Positions 45,201-55,600 of a DNA stretch of 64,000 bases are shown here, piece by piece. How positions within the stretch are numbered: the first letter of the stretch is position 1; each line of letters starts with the position of its first letter. This stretch comes from Lytechinus pictus (lineage: Eukaryota > Echinodermata > Echinoidea > Temnopleuroida > Toxopneustidae): NCBI RefSeq assembly GCF_037042905.1, contig NC_087246.1, positions 31,052,001-31,116,000 of the forward strand. The letters are read 5' to 3'. The notes beneath the pieces were generated by a model. That model ran no database searches. It was given only the letters and a program-made list of their open reading frames with translations, and had not been told where the DNA came from. The position numbers and the translations under genes are program-made.

Positions 45201-47541
45201 GGCGCCGCTTTTCCGACAGCGGCTGCGTCAAAACCAAAGGTTAAGTTTTGAAATGACAGCATAACTTAGAAAGTATATGGACCTAGTTCATGAAACTTGG
45301 CCATAAGGTTGATGAAGTATTACTGAACATCCTGCCTGAGTTTCAGGTCACATGATCAAGGTCAAAGGTCATTTAGGGTCAATGAACTTAGACCATGTTG
45401 GGGGAATCAACATCAAAATCTTAACCTAAGGTTAAGTTTTTGAAATGTCATAACTTAAAAAATATATGGACCTAGTTCATGAAACTTGGACATAAGATTA
45501 ATCAAGTATTATTGAAAATCTTGCCTGAGTTTCAAGTCACATGACCAAGGTCAAAGGTCATTAAATGTCAATGAACTTTGGCCAAGTTGGGAATATCTGT
45601 TGAATTACTATCATAGCTTTGAAATGTTATGGATCTTATTCATGAAACTTGTACATAAGAGTAATCAAGTATCACTGAGTGTCCTGTGCGAGTTTCAGGT
45701 CACATGATCAAGGTCAAAGGTCAATGAACTTTTGCCAAGTTGGGGGTATTTGTTGAATTACCATCATAACTCTGAAAGTTTATGGATCTGATTAATGAAA
45801 CTTGGACATAAGAGTAATCAAGTATCATTGTACATCCTGTGCGAGTTTCAGGTCACATGACCAAAGTCAAAGGTCATTGAACTTTGACCATTTTGGAGGT
45901 AATTATTAGATTGCTATCATAACTTTCAAAGTTTATAGATATAGTTTATAAAATGTGGATATAGGGGTAATCAAGTATCACTGACAATTCTTAGGTCGCA
46001 TGATCAAGGACAAATGTCATTTATTGGAAATGAACGTAGTATTGTATCATTATATGAATGGTGTTTTTTGTGAATAATTATTTTATAGTAGTTTGCAAAA
46101 TCAGCACTGCTGCTATATTGAATCGCGCGATGCAGGTGAGACTGCCAGAGGCGCTCCACTTGTTTTAATGATGTGAGCAGTTCATGGAGTGAAGTGAGAA
46201 TGGAGAATGATAAAGTTCAGACAAACAAAAGGTTTTATTACATTTAGGAATTGTCTTTTAATAGAGATATTTGACGAGAAACCTTTTGTGTGAATCCTTC
46301 CTGTCAGGTTGTGTGGTTCCAGGAGCAGGTGCCCTTGAAGTAGCCATCTACGCTGCCCTACAGAAGTTCAAGGAGACGGTCAAAGGTCGTGCTAGGCTTG
46401 GTGTCCAGGCCTACGCCGAGGCTTTTCTCGTCATTCCTAAGGTCCTGGCCCAGAACTCTGGTCTAGATGCCCAGGAGACCATGGTCAAGCTACTAGAGGA
46501 GTATGCAGAGTCTGGTCAACCTGTCGGGGTCGACATATCATCAGGTCAGTTATCGAGATTTTTTTTGTTAGACGTATACAAATTACCATTGACTTTGCAT
46601 GCTGGCGCTCCGGGGGAAATTTTCCCAGTGAAGGGGAAAAATTATAATTACAAAATAATATGATTTCGTGAGTTTGAATTTCTGAAATTTTGAAGTACAT
46701 GATTTAAACCTTGATTTGAAATATGTATGGTATATGTTGGGCACCATTTCTTTTTCAGAAGTTCAATATATTTTTTTTGTTTTTCTGACTCCTATATTAA
46801 AAAAAAAAACAGTGTCATTGGTTCAGATTTTCCATAGGAGGTAATTGGATTCTTGGGAGGGATAGATTCATTGAAGCCAAGTATGTAACTTAAAATGTAA
46901 TTGTCTGAAAAATGGCATGAATGTATACTAATTCTTAGCTATGTTTTTAATTTGTTGATAGGTGAAGCAGTTGTTGCATCAACAGTAGGCATCTGGGATA
47001 ACTACTGTGTGAAGAAACAGATTCTTCATTCATGGTAAGTAATGTACCACTACATATTAAAATTATTCATGACTCTTTAATATCATCATGTATTTATCTA
47101 TTCATCCATTCTTTACCCCATTTTCAACTTACTCATTATAATCTCAATAGTTTGTATTCTGTCTCTATGCTAAAGCCTTTTGTATAAGGTACTATCACTG
47201 GCCAAACACAGTGAAAGTTCATATTTCTTAGGAGGTGAAGTGTTTTGATTGGTGTACTGTAGATGTAGTTATTGTTCTATAATTATATTTGTTATATGAA
47301 AAAAAAAAATAATATAGGATTTGTAAAGCGCACGTATCCACCTTGCTAGGTGCTCAAGGCACTCCTATATCACCCCGGCTAAGCTAGTCTATATGAAATC
47401 ATATTCTTATTCTAATGACTATATTTCATATTTTGTTCCTCTCTCGCCTCTTACCACAGTACCGTCATCGCCAGTAACCTCCTCCTTGTAGACGAGATCA
47501 TGAGAGCTGGGTTATCATCGCTCAAAAATACAGCAGGGTGA
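30073..47541 (+). CDS. CCT6: T-complex protein 1 subunit zeta (CCT6), 12 exons
   Basis: Exons: 30073-30209, 33722-33785, 34614-34748, 35179-35352, 36990-37204, 39363-39522, 40258-40340, 41611-41707, 43860-44007, 46308-46544, 46962-47034, 47460-47541; 1605 bp, 534 residues, close to vertebrate CCT6A. The zeta subunit is one of eight in the cytosolic ATP-driven chaperonin ring that folds actin, tubulin and other clients. Visible nucleotide-binding motifs are LGPKGT (residues 38-43), [10 protein letters not shown] (55-64) and GDGTT (89-93); the C-terminal equatorial part has [11 protein letters not shown] and GVQAYAEAF. Zeta-specific identity comes from stretches such as [15 protein letters not shown] and [17 protein letters not shown]. 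The ATG has a strong context (A at -3, G at +4). All junctions are GT-AG and the frame is intact, so the gene looks functional. Three introns carry the DR1-bearing repeat. Confidence 0.96.
31044..31945. mobile_element. DR1-bearing repeat element, copy B
   Basis: Nearly identical to copy A from the GCGGCGGCGGCGTCAACACC tract to the CCACTTGT end. It lacks the first ~70 bp of the left terminus. Perfect AGGTCA-A-AGGTCA lies at 31199-31211, 31399-31411, 31562-31574 and 31722-31734. Confidence 0.8.
32326..32515. mobile_element. Small foldback element in CCT6 intron 1
   Basis: AGCTGCAACTTAGATT...ACTTGCATTTGCCGAT at the left is mirrored at the right by ATCGGCAGATGCAAGT...ACAAGTTGGCAGCT. The arms of about 80 bp also share ATAAAATATTTGTTT. 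About 190 bp. Confidence 0.65.
33722..33785 (+). CDS. CCT6: CCT6 exon 2
   Basis: 64 bp coding [21 protein letters not shown]. Acceptor TTCTTACCAG, donor ATG|GTAATA, phase 0. Confidence 0.94.
34108..34567. mobile_element. Foldback element (GATACTACAAGGGGAAGATC), copy 1
   Basis: The left end GGTAGGAGCAAAGATACTACA is inverted at the right (GATCTTCCCCTTGTATCTTTGG). Internal CAGCGTTGAGTAA and TTACTCAACGCTG are also inverted. A second copy lies at 50246. It sits in intron 2, 46 bp upstream of exon 3. Confidence 0.75.
34614..34748 (+). CDS. CCT6: CCT6 exon 3
   Basis: 135 bp coding [19 protein letters not shown], the GDGTT nucleotide-binding motif and the following helix to LFISE. Acceptor CATCTCACAG, donor GAG|GTAAGG. 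Confidence 0.95.
35041..35113 (+). pseudogene. Partial duplicate of CCT6 exon 4 with its acceptor
   Basis: TTCTTCATGTGCTTCTAG followed by GGTCTGCATCCATGCATTG mirrors the real exon 4 start at 35179 and its acceptor. It reads [15 protein letters not shown] then TAA, against [15 protein letters not shown] in exon 4. Homology fades after 15 codons. If spliced in, it would end the protein at once; it most likely is a dead remnant. Confidence 0.8.
35179..35352 (+). CDS. CCT6: CCT6 exon 4
   Basis: 174 bp, phase 0 at both ends; codes [20 protein letters not shown] through LADLLTE. Acceptor CATGTACTCTAG, donor GAG|GTGAGG. Confidence 0.95.
35932..36768. mobile_element. DR1-bearing repeat element, copy C
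   Basis: More diverged copy in CCT6 intron 4. Left end TTTCGCCTGCATAGCAGAGC, right end GCGAGACTGCCAGAGGCG then CCACTTGT. A perfect AGGTCA-A-AGGTCA remains at 36612-36624; three other units carry one or two substitutions in the motif. Confidence 0.75.
36990..37204 (+). CDS. CCT6: CCT6 exon 5
   Basis: 215 bp coding [20 protein letters not shown] through [11 protein letters not shown], part of the intermediate and apical domains. Acceptor TTCTTACAG, donor AGAG|GTAATG, phase 2. Confidence 0.95.
37240..37435. repeat. Short tandem repeat TTGGTCTAA / TTTGTCTA
   Basis: Units such as CACTTGGTCTAAGTCTAG and TTTGTCTAATTTCCACTTGG recur through about 200 bp at the start of CCT6 intron 5. Confidence 0.65.
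38370..38810. mobile_element. Long foldback element in CCT6 intron 5
   Basis: Two arms of about 190 bp are close inverted copies: ATCGCGCTCCTAAAAA ... GAATATTCACCTCTGTCCCG at the left, and CGGGAAAGAGGTGAATATTC ... TTTTGCAGGAGCGTGATATT at the right. The small centre carries CATGGCAACACCATGG. Confidence 0.8.
39363..39522 (+). CDS. CCT6: CCT6 exon 6
   Basis: 160 bp. The split codon AG|T gives Ser, then [19 protein letters not shown] through GFVVINQK. Acceptor TTTTTTTTTCAG, donor AAG|GTACTG. Confidence 0.95.
40258..40340 (+). CDS. CCT6: CCT6 exon 7
   Basis: 83 bp coding [18 protein letters not shown] and [10 protein letters not shown], diagnostic for the zeta subunit. Acceptor ATTTACCAG, donor AAAG|GTAGGT, phase 2. 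Confidence 0.95.
41035..41235. mobile_element. SINE- or LINE-like tail in CCT6 intron 7
   Basis: CGCTTTGGGCCATTCTGGGA followed by AAAGCGCTTTATAAAAATTGG and an ATT microsatellite is a typical 3' tail of small retroelements. The head is not recognisable. Confidence 0.5.
41611..41707 (+). CDS. CCT6: CCT6 exon 8
   Basis: 97 bp coding [20 protein letters not shown] through VYEHVL. Acceptor TTAATAACAG, donor TTG|GTAAGC, phase 0. Confidence 0.95.
42187..42799. mobile_element. Foldback element with TTAAAGGGATGGT ends
   Basis: Left arm from TTAAAGGGATGGTACAGGCT to GAAGTTATTGAATTTTAAAG; right arm is its inverse, ending AGACCATCCCTTTAA. Arms are about 130 bp. A second inner inverted pair (GGTGGGCTGATGATGTCA and partner) is also present. 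In CCT6 intron 8. Confidence 0.8.
43101..43714. mobile_element. Foldback element with AAAGGACAAGTCCACCCC ends, copy 1
   Basis: The terminal inverted repeats start AAAGGACAAGTCCACCCCA and end GGGGTGGACTTGACCTT. Arms share ATTTCATCAAAATCGGATGT with their inverse. A second copy lies at 50709. The internal motif also resembles the family at 42187, suggesting relatedness. Confidence 0.8.
43860..44007 (+). CDS. CCT6: CCT6 exon 9
   Basis: 148 bp coding [19 protein letters not shown] through [10 protein letters not shown]. Acceptor GATTTACAG, donor GATG|GTAAGT, phase 1. Confidence 0.95.
44137..44354. mobile_element. MITE with GGGGTGTTTCAC ends
   Basis: GGGGTGTTTCAC...CACAAAGATTTAAGTATGAC is mirrored by GTCGTACTAAAATCTTTGTG followed by AAACACCCC. 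About 218 bp in CCT6 intron 9, inside or beside a GCCCGTATTCTGAAGTC sequence. Confidence 0.7.
45095..46163. mobile_element. DR1-bearing repeat element, copy D plus a mini-derivative
   Basis: The first 77 bp (45095-45171) join the left terminus GTCTCGCCTGCATAGCAG directly to the right terminus GAGACTGCCAGAGGCG, an internally deleted mini-copy. A full copy follows at once, head to tail. Perfect AGGTCA-A-AGGTCA lies at 45359-45371, 45548-45560 and 45711-45723. In CCT6 intron 9. Confidence 0.78.
46308..46544 (+). CDS. CCT6: CCT6 exon 10
   Basis: 237 bp coding [18 protein letters not shown], then [20 protein letters not shown] to VGVDISS. Acceptor TCCTGTCAG, donor TCAG|GTCAGT, phase 1. Confidence 0.95.
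46962..47034 (+). CDS. CCT6: CCT6 exon 11
   Basis: 73 bp coding [19 protein letters not shown] and ILHS. Acceptor TTGTTGATAG, donor CATG|GTAAGT, phase 2. Confidence 0.95.
47460..47541 (+). CDS. CCT6: CCT6 exon 12 and stop
   Basis: Codes [20 protein letters not shown] through LKNTAG, then TGA at 47539-47541. Acceptor CTTACCACAG. Confidence 0.95.
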
Positions 47542-47848
47542 TTTTCCCCGCCAACTAGTCTAACCAGCTAAAGTAATAATATTGTCGTAAATTAATGTTT
47601 TTTTGTTAAGTCAACAAATGCCCATTCATTCATACTGGTGTGTGCGTTTAAAAAGATTGGGAGTTTTTCAGCCAATATTTGATAGTAGGTTTACGCTTTT
47701 CAGACTTCAGAAGAAGCAGCACTGTATGTTTTCTCGGACCATGGTATATAAACCAAAGAATGGTTTTCCATTTCATGAACGCCGAGAGGCATTGGTTGCG
47801 AGTTGATAACAGTTCTCAGACATAGCCTTTATAGTTATTTATAATGAA

Positions 47849-47854
47849 AATAAA
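47849..47854 (+). terminator. CCT6 polyadenylation signal
   Basis: AATAAA 308 bp after the stop codon, a normal 3' UTR distance; the next 100 bp are AT-rich. Confidence 0.6.
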
Positions 47855-47953
47855 TCTTGAATGCAATGAATTCTTATATCCTATATAAAAGCTACCTGTT
47901 CATGGCCAATTATCGATCCCAGATCAAAACCATATGATTTTCATCTGATTTCA

Positions 47954-48235
47954 GGGGGCGTCATGGGCTAGTGGTTACGACTCTTATCTCTCAATCAGAG
48001 GGACGTGGGTTCGAATCCCAGCCATGGCGTGTTTTCCTTCAGCAAGAAATTTACCCACGTTGTGCTGCACTCAACCCAGGTGAGGTGAATGGGTACCCAG
48101 CAGGATTAATTCCTTGAAATGCACTCAGCGCTGGAAGGCTGCTTTAGCTAAAATAAATAACACAACAACAATGCGCCTCAGAATAGATTATTTCTCAATG
48201 GATGGCGCAATATAAATGCCTATTATCATTATAAT
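47954..48235 (+). mobile_element. tRNA-derived SINE, copy 2 (full length)
   Basis: tRNA-like head GGGCTAGTGGTTACGACTC with a perfect B box GGTTCGAATCC at 48008-48018, then the body GTGCTGCACTCAACCC and a tail GGCGCAATATAAATGCC plus an ATT-rich end. More complete than the copy at 7013. Confidence 0.8.
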
Positions 48236-50245
48236 GTTTATATCCCTTCTGTATTGCATCCTAGTGAAAAATATCTAAGAGCATGCGTGTGTAAGTACCC
48301 TGTACAGTGGACTCTTGTATCAGTCTACAAGTATAATTGTAACTCCAGGGGAGCATTTCATGAAACAAATAGTGGTTTTCACCGACTATGTAGCTCTGAG
48401 CCAATCAGATGCAAAGATTTCAGTAGCTTAAAACAGTCAATAAAAATCACTTGCGAATGGGCTTCCTAAAATGTTCCCATGATGTACATGTATACAGAGC
48501 TGCCAAGTAGTACTGGTTTTCAGTAATTATTACTTAAAAATGAGAAAGAATACTGGTGGTTTCATGCAAATTACTGATTTCTTAAGTTTCAGTTTGTGTG
48601 TTGACCTATGGTATTTCTGTGAAAATACTGATTTTCAGTCTTTGAAATACTGAAATGTGTTTTATTAGGTTGGCATCTCTGTATATCTACTTGCCTTTAA
48701 AGGTGTCATGTGGGCATTATCACTGAACACAGACTACATGTATGTGGGAGCTTTACCTCATCTTTCTAATGTGTGTAACCAACCCGTTATATTTATTAGG
48801 ATGTATTTTAATCGGGGATTTCAGTAATATAAAATAGAAAGCAAGTTTTGTTCAGTTATTCAGAGGCTCGTTTCATAAAACTTGTCAGACGTGGAAGAAG
48901 CGACTGTTATAAACTCCTGAAATCATGCCATTTTCTTGGCTGATGGTGAAGTTGTGACAGAGTTCTGGCAATTGCGATTAATAACAAATTTTATGAAAAT
49001 GGACCAGGTGCTACTGGAAAGTTGTTAGATGATATGAATGAATGGGCATTTTGTGACTAGTTGACTTTGTGATGATGCAGGGCTATTTAAGCACTATCTC
49101 TTTTTTTGTTACAAATATTTGTTTTTTTTCTTTCTACATATTTTTAACGTCACATAAAGTTATGCTGAAAGCTTGCAACCATGAGATTAGATGAAAAGAC
49201 CCACAATGAATTGAAAATTTAAAGACACAAGAATTGTGGAAATTCAACCTAGCATAATGTCTATATTTCTTCAAAGATATGAAACATTCTTGACTACTGA
49301 TAGTCCATTCCATTCGAATCCATGATTTATGCTATTCAGTAGGTTAATATCTTATCTAAACACAGTTCCAATAAGCTACACAAAATGCACAAGTCTTTAA
49401 TGGTAATCTGTTAATAACCTGGTTTAGAATAAGAAATATGGATTCTGTTTACTGTAAATGCTCCATTTGTTCCCTGATTTTCAAGGCATTTCTAGGTGGT
49501 AGATAGGGCACATATGTCTTATGATTGCTAATAGGCACCTGATCAAATCACCAGTATGTATCAGCTTGTTACCAGGGGGTTGAGGGTTGACGTAGCTCAC
49601 TTGGACATTTTGAAATTCTGGTATAAAAAATGATAACATACAGATTATGAAAACCAGGAAGTCTAAACACTATCTCACTTCATACTACCTATGAAGCAAA
49701 TTAACACTTCTCAGTAGATAGCTGGCAATTAAGCTGGGGGTATCTGCTAACTTGCAGATGAACTGGTTGTTTTACCCCCCCCCCTGCTCTAACCTGAAAG
49801 AGATAAACAGTATGATAGTACTTTATAAACTTGCAAACCAATTGTAATAAAGTCTTATGTAATTATGGTAGTGGCGTGTAATTTTTTTTCAGTACCATGT
49901 AATCTGAATGCTGTGATAAGTCGGTGATTAATAAAAGTATTGATTTGATATTACAAATTAAGATAGCAAAATAAATTTTGTTTAGATGTATTATACATTT
50001 TTTTTAAAATCAGGATAGAGGAAGTTTTGATTATAAATGTTTGTAAAATGGTGATATGAATGAAATCTATCACATCACTTTTTCAGTAAACATCCGATAC
50101 ACATCATTTTGCTTGGGCATTAGAATGACACACGCTACCTTGGAAACAGTCCTGATGAGAAATGCTCCAAAACTGATAAGTATTAATGTCTCATAGGCCT
50201 AGGTAAGGAGAGAGGGCATCGAGAAGGAGTGCGAGAGCATGAGGG
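48236..50245. other. Intergenic with small decayed repeats
   Basis: It includes a pair of GCTGCCAA / TTGGCA type inverted ends (about 48500-48680) and a GTTTCATAAAACTTGTCAG-type sequence (about 48868-49010). No gene. Confidence 0.4.
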
Positions 50246-50680
50246 AGGTAGCAAGGATACTAAAAGGGGGAAGATCGGACAGTACATAGACCGCATAATG
50301 AAACGCTCGGGAAGAGCACCCCACAGCGTTGAGTAACAACCTTTTTTTACCTTTGCGTACTATCGCGATATGGTTGCGTACAAAACGTATGAGAGAAATG
50401 GTGAAGTGTTGAAGGAATAGACGATTAAAAAAAAATTTCATTCAATTTTTTTCCTTGAATTAAAGATGAATATATTTCAGAGGTATCTGGGTAATAAAAG
50501 GTGGAATTATTTCCATGCACCACCCTTGAGCCGTCTCCAAAGTCCCCTCATACTCCCCATATGTTTTATACACAGCTGCATGCCGATGTGCGATGGTTTA
50601 CTTAACGCTAGTGGGCGTCCTTCCCATGAGCATTTATCGGGCGTTTGAGAGCGTTTCCCCTTGTAGTATCTTTGGAGGTA
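50246..50680. mobile_element. Foldback element (GATACTACAAGGGGAAGATC), copy 2
   Basis: Second member of the family at 34108: GCAAGGATACTAAAAGGGGG at the left and CCCCTTGTAGTATCTTTGG at the right, with CAGCGTTGAGTAA inside. Confidence 0.72.
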
Positions 50681-50708
50681 GAGAGAAAATATGTATATGC
50701 ATGCGCTG

Positions 50709-51304
50709 TTAAAGGACAAGTCCACCTCAACAAAAAGTTGATTTTAATAAAAAGAGAAAAATCCAACAATCATAACACTGAAAATTTCATCAAAATTGGA
50801 TGTGAAATATAAAAGTAATGACATTTTTAAATTTTCGCTCAATTTCACAAAACGGTTATATGCAAATCCTGGTTGGTATGCTAATGAGACTGATGTCACC
50901 CACTCACTATTTTTGTATTTCATTATATGAAAATTGAAATATTCTAATTTTCTCATTGTCAAGTGAAACAACAATTAATTCCTCCCTGAACATGTGGAAT
51001 TAGCATTGTTTAATACTGTGGTTCAGTCAAGTTGGTCCATATTGTCAAATCTGTAAAAAAGAAATATCGTATATTTCAAACCTTAAAAAACAAAAGAAAT
51101 AGTAAGCGAGGGACATCATCGACTGTCTCATTTGCATGTCACTGAGTTGTACATATAACTGTTGCGTGAAAAGAAAGCAAAACTGTAAAATGTAATAAAC
51201 TCTTATTTTACATCCGATTTTGATGACATTTTCAGCGTTATGCTAGTTAGATTTTTCTGTATTTATTCAAATAAACATTTTTCTGGGGTAAACTTGACCT
51301 TCAA
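50709..51304. mobile_element. Foldback element with AAAGGACAAGTCCACC ends, copy 2
   Basis: Same termini and arms as the copy at 43101 over about 600 bp, with scattered substitutions and small deletions. Confidence 0.78.
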
Positions 51305-51799
51305 GTCTGCTAATAAATTCAGATTAAAACTAAATGTACAGGCTTCTTTATTAAATGAACAAGTTTGTTTAATCAATGTGCAAAAATGTAAATATACAAG
51401 AAACATTTTCTTTTGGAGGCAGTGATCATGAAAATGTCATGTCGCATTAAAAAATATTAGCCAAAGTGCACGTCTCAAATCATTTTCCCTTTCAATATCT
51501 TTATAAAACTTGTACAATATACATTGTAAATATGGAAATTATTTATCGTCATCCTCAAGGACGTTGAACAAAGACAAAGGAACCATTGACAGTGAAGTAA
51601 AATCAAATACAAATATGGAAACTTAAACAAGAACGATGAATTTAAAAACAAAATCAAAACATACTAAACACCTAAAATAAACCAATAGCAATAAAAGCTG
51701 AAATCAAAACCTTGTTAAAGGTTACATGATGACTATTAATAGAATGATAAATTAAAGGTTGGTGCGTTACTTCATTAAATGGCTCGACACAAAATCGTG

Positions 51800-52490
51800 T
51801 CCTTCATACATGATTTCATAAATGAGTCACTATATATTTTTCATACATCACTTCATGTTCAATATGACTTATTTCATTCATGATTTCATGCATGATTTCA
51901 TACTCCATTGCATTATAATTTCTTACATTATTTCCTGAATGATTGCCTACATTTTACATGACTGCTTACACTCAAACATGATATGAAAAAATGTAAAGCA
52001 AAATTCTGATATATTGATAGAGAGTTGAGATTGCAGAATATTTTGACTATAAGCTCAGTTTTATTTATGATATTGACTTGATTATAAACCTTCATGTGAT
52101 GCTATCACAATTTAGGATTTCAAGATGATTTTATATATGATTTCATACACAACTTAATATTGTTTTCGATTTCATATATGATTTCATTTTGTATATGATT
52201 TCATACATGATTTGGTATATGAATTCATATATGATATTTTACATGCTATAAATGATTTCATAGATGATTTCACCCGTGCTTTCAGAGATGATGTCACACT
52301 TGATTTCATACAGGTAGATAATTTCATAGATGATTTCACACATGTCTTTTATAGATGATTTCGTATATGATTTCATACTGGGTATCATACATGATTTCTC
52401 ACATTTAGATGATTTCACGCACGATTTCATATGTGACTGTAATACACAATATCTTACATGATGTCATACTTGATTTCACATTGCATGCAT
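51800..52490. repeat. ATGATTTCATA-type minisatellite
   Basis: Degenerate units of 10-20 bp built on CATACATGATTTCATA repeat through nearly 700 bp, ending within a few bases of the protease stop codon. It lies in the protease gene's presumed 3' UTR or just beyond. Frames through it are not genes. Confidence 0.8.
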
Positions 52491-52494
52491 TTCA

Positions 52495-52668
52495 TTAATG
52501 GTGTAAATGATGGTGAAGCATCTCGTGTATCCAGTCGAGGTAAGACGAGACTCTGGTATATACTCCAGGTTTGTTAGCAATAGCACACCCGTGACCCCAG
52601 CTGGTAACACCAACCACGTACCAATGATCATCAGGCCCCAGACAGGATAAGGGTCCACCAGAATCACC
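52495..52668 (-). CDS. Protease exon with catalytic Ser and stop
   Basis: Acceptor TCCTCCTTCAG. Reads [20 protein letters not shown] through [17 protein letters not shown] and a His-rich tail (HHHLHH), then TAA at 52495-52497. Confidence 0.93.
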   Translation of the reverse strand, partial: GDSGGPLSCLGPDDHWYVVGVTSWGHGCAIANKPGVYTRVSSYLDWIHEMLHHHLHH

Positions 52669-55600
52669 CTGAAGGAGGAAATTGCAATTAAAACAACTAA
52701 TCAATGTTTCATACTTCATACTGTGAAGAAAAAAAAACTCATCTTGGTTTATGACGTTGCGTATACACATCAGCATCTACCCTTTCATCAAGTTTTAAAA
52801 AACTTGGAAAAGTGGTATCTGCACCTGTTGTCTTCAACATCAATTAAGTTGGTCATGCGTGGCACAAATGTTACAAATAGGGTATCAATGGAAAGCTGAT
52901 GAGTTACTCTGTCACATCCATGAAGAATAATGTCACAAAATTAAATATGATTTGAATATCAGCCCTCTAGATTTGGATTACCTTTTTTCTGAAATGCACT
53001 GTATAAAATGAAATGGGTTGTAGAATGGAGACCGGAGAAAAGCTGGTATATTTCTATAAAGATTACTTAATGCATCCAACTTGTTTCCCCCTCTTTCACT
53101 CCCCCCCCCCCCCCTCTGCCCTTCCCACTCCCTCTTCCTTCTCTCTTTTCCACTCTCGGTAATCTCTCCATCTAAATAAATAATCTCCTCATCCAACTTA
53201 TACCTCAACCCCTTTAGTCCCCTCCCCTCCGTACTCCTCTCCATTTCTATTAAATCATTCCACATTTTAAGCCCTCTTGGCGTCTTCTATCAAACATAAC
53301 TTTAATGCGAGCCTGAAAATTAAATTAATTTTCTTTTTTAATAATGGGGGTTCAAGAAAACTAACTTTAAACACCGTTCATTGATAAGTAAGCTGGAAAT
53401 GAAATTGTATCCTCACCTGACATGCGTCGATACCGCCTTCCATATGACCAGCACACAACATAGTTCTCTCTATCTTTCCATTATAAGACTTCTTATAGTT
53501 ACATACCCTGCGAGGGATTAGAGGCATCTTTGCCTCATGTAACACTTGTGGTGATTTGCCTCCCACTGGAAATATTTTTAACAAATGAAAATTAATAGTG
53601 TCTGATCCGTCGATAGACATGATAGATGGATAGATAGAAAGAAATATAGATAGATAGATAGATAGATAGAGATAGATAGATATAAAGATAGATGGATAGA
53701 CCATGTCATAATAGGTCCATGGACAGACAGATAGATGATAGATAGAAAGAAAGAAATATTTTTAACAAATGAAAATTAAAAGTGTCTGATCCGTCGATAG
53801 ACATGATAGATGGATAGATAGAAAGAAATATAGAAAGAAAGAAAGATCGATCCACAGATAGATAGATAGATAGATCGATAGATAGATAAACAGACAGACA
53901 GATAGATAGATATAAAGATAGATGGATAGACCATGTCATGATAGGTCCATGGACAGACAGATAGATGATAGATAGAAAGATAAATAGATAGATAATGGAT
54001 AGACCATGTCATATATAGGTCCATGGACAGACAGATAGATGATAGATGGATGGATGGATGGATGGATGGATAAATAGATAGAAAGATAGAAAGATAGACA
54101 TATAGATAAATCGATAGATAGATAGATATTGTAATATCAAATTGCACAGAATAATCAAAACAGTTTTCCAATCATGAGAAATTCATACTGTCTTATTCAG
54201 GGGCGGAAATCTCTCCCAAAAGGTAGGGGGGACACAGGGGCGGATCCAGCCTTCGCCAATAGGGGGGGGGGGCGGAAATTCGTTTTAGCCATATTTTCCC
54301 CGATCGGCAGCTCGAAGATGATTTGTGTTTGTTTCTTTGAAGGGGTAGTCCTCATTAGTCACTTCTTAGCTTTATTCTTATAAATTCATACATCATATCA
54401 TAATCCTTATTTATATGATGTGAAGCGCGAGCTAATATTTTGGAAATTTTATGTATTTTTTCCTAAAATTTGAACATTTTGGGCAATGTTTGTTATCCTG
54501 AAAAAATGTATATGCAACCTAATAATAAATTACTACAAACGCAAAGCGCGAGCAGAAATGAACTGATGGAAAAGATACATGTTAAAGACTGCGTTCGGTT
54601 AATTAGCATTAAACAATCAAATAATGCGAGCGCGAAGCGCGAGCTGATTTTTTTTGTGGACATTTTAACCTAAAGAATGGAAATTCTAAGCACTTTTTGT
54701 AACTCAAGCAGAATAGGTATATAAGTAGATAATTGATGCGAGCGGAAAATTTCGAGATTTAGTCCTATAATATTTACTGAACGAGACACTCTTGTTTTGT
54801 TTTGTAAATCATGAAAAGGATGAGTATTAATAATGCGAGCGCAAAGCGCGAGCAGAAAATTTTTATACACGTTTTGAACTGGTACCTGTTGAAAAGGTCC
54901 TGTTAAGGACTGGCTTGCACTTAGCCAGGCCAGGCGTTACATATTTCAACAATTAAAAAATGCGAGCGCCGAAGCGCGAGCTGAAAAAAAAAGAATGGAA
55001 AATTTTAATCAGTTTTTGTAATCGTGAACAGGATAGCTATATAATTCATCAATTGATGAGAGCGCGAAGTGCGAGCAGAAAAAAAATCGAGATTTAGACC
55101 TAAAAATGGGCCACTCTGTTCATGTTTTGTAAACAGCCATAGGCTGGTCGAGGGCTTTTTACCGTGTTAAATCAATCAAAATCAATGTTTTGTAAATCAT
55201 GAAAAGGATGAGTAATATAGGGGATCTTCCTACATCAATAATGCGAGCACAAAGCGCGAGCAAAAAAAATTTGATATTGTGATCTGAAACTGGACAATGA
55301 TTTAAATAGAGAACAAGTTGAGTATTTGAATAAACATGCGCGCGCGTGTTTCATATTTAGACTTAGAATCTAGGCATTCTAAATACATCTTTGTATTTTG
55401 TATTCATTTATTTTCCGAAATTCACAATAAAAAAAAACATGAATGTACAAATGAACATATAAAAGCAAAGTATAAAAGAATAACAAATTAGAACAGATAT
55501 ATAAAAAAAAAAAAACAATATGAGATAGACATGAGAAATAGTGAAATCGGAAATACACCCAGTTCAGCTCTGCCCATAGACAGTACTGTTCTTCCACGGG

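Noticed and set aside
47954..48026. tRNA gene
   Set aside because: The head has an A-box-like and B box but is fused to a conserved body also seen at 7013, so it is a SINE.
52239..52430. 63-codon minus ORF rich in Lys, Ser and Ile
   Set aside because: Lies wholly within the ATGATTTCATA minisatellite.
53706..54171. Long minus-strand ORFs rich in Ile-Tyr-Leu-Ser
   Set aside because: They translate the (GATA)n array, which is open in several frames by composition.
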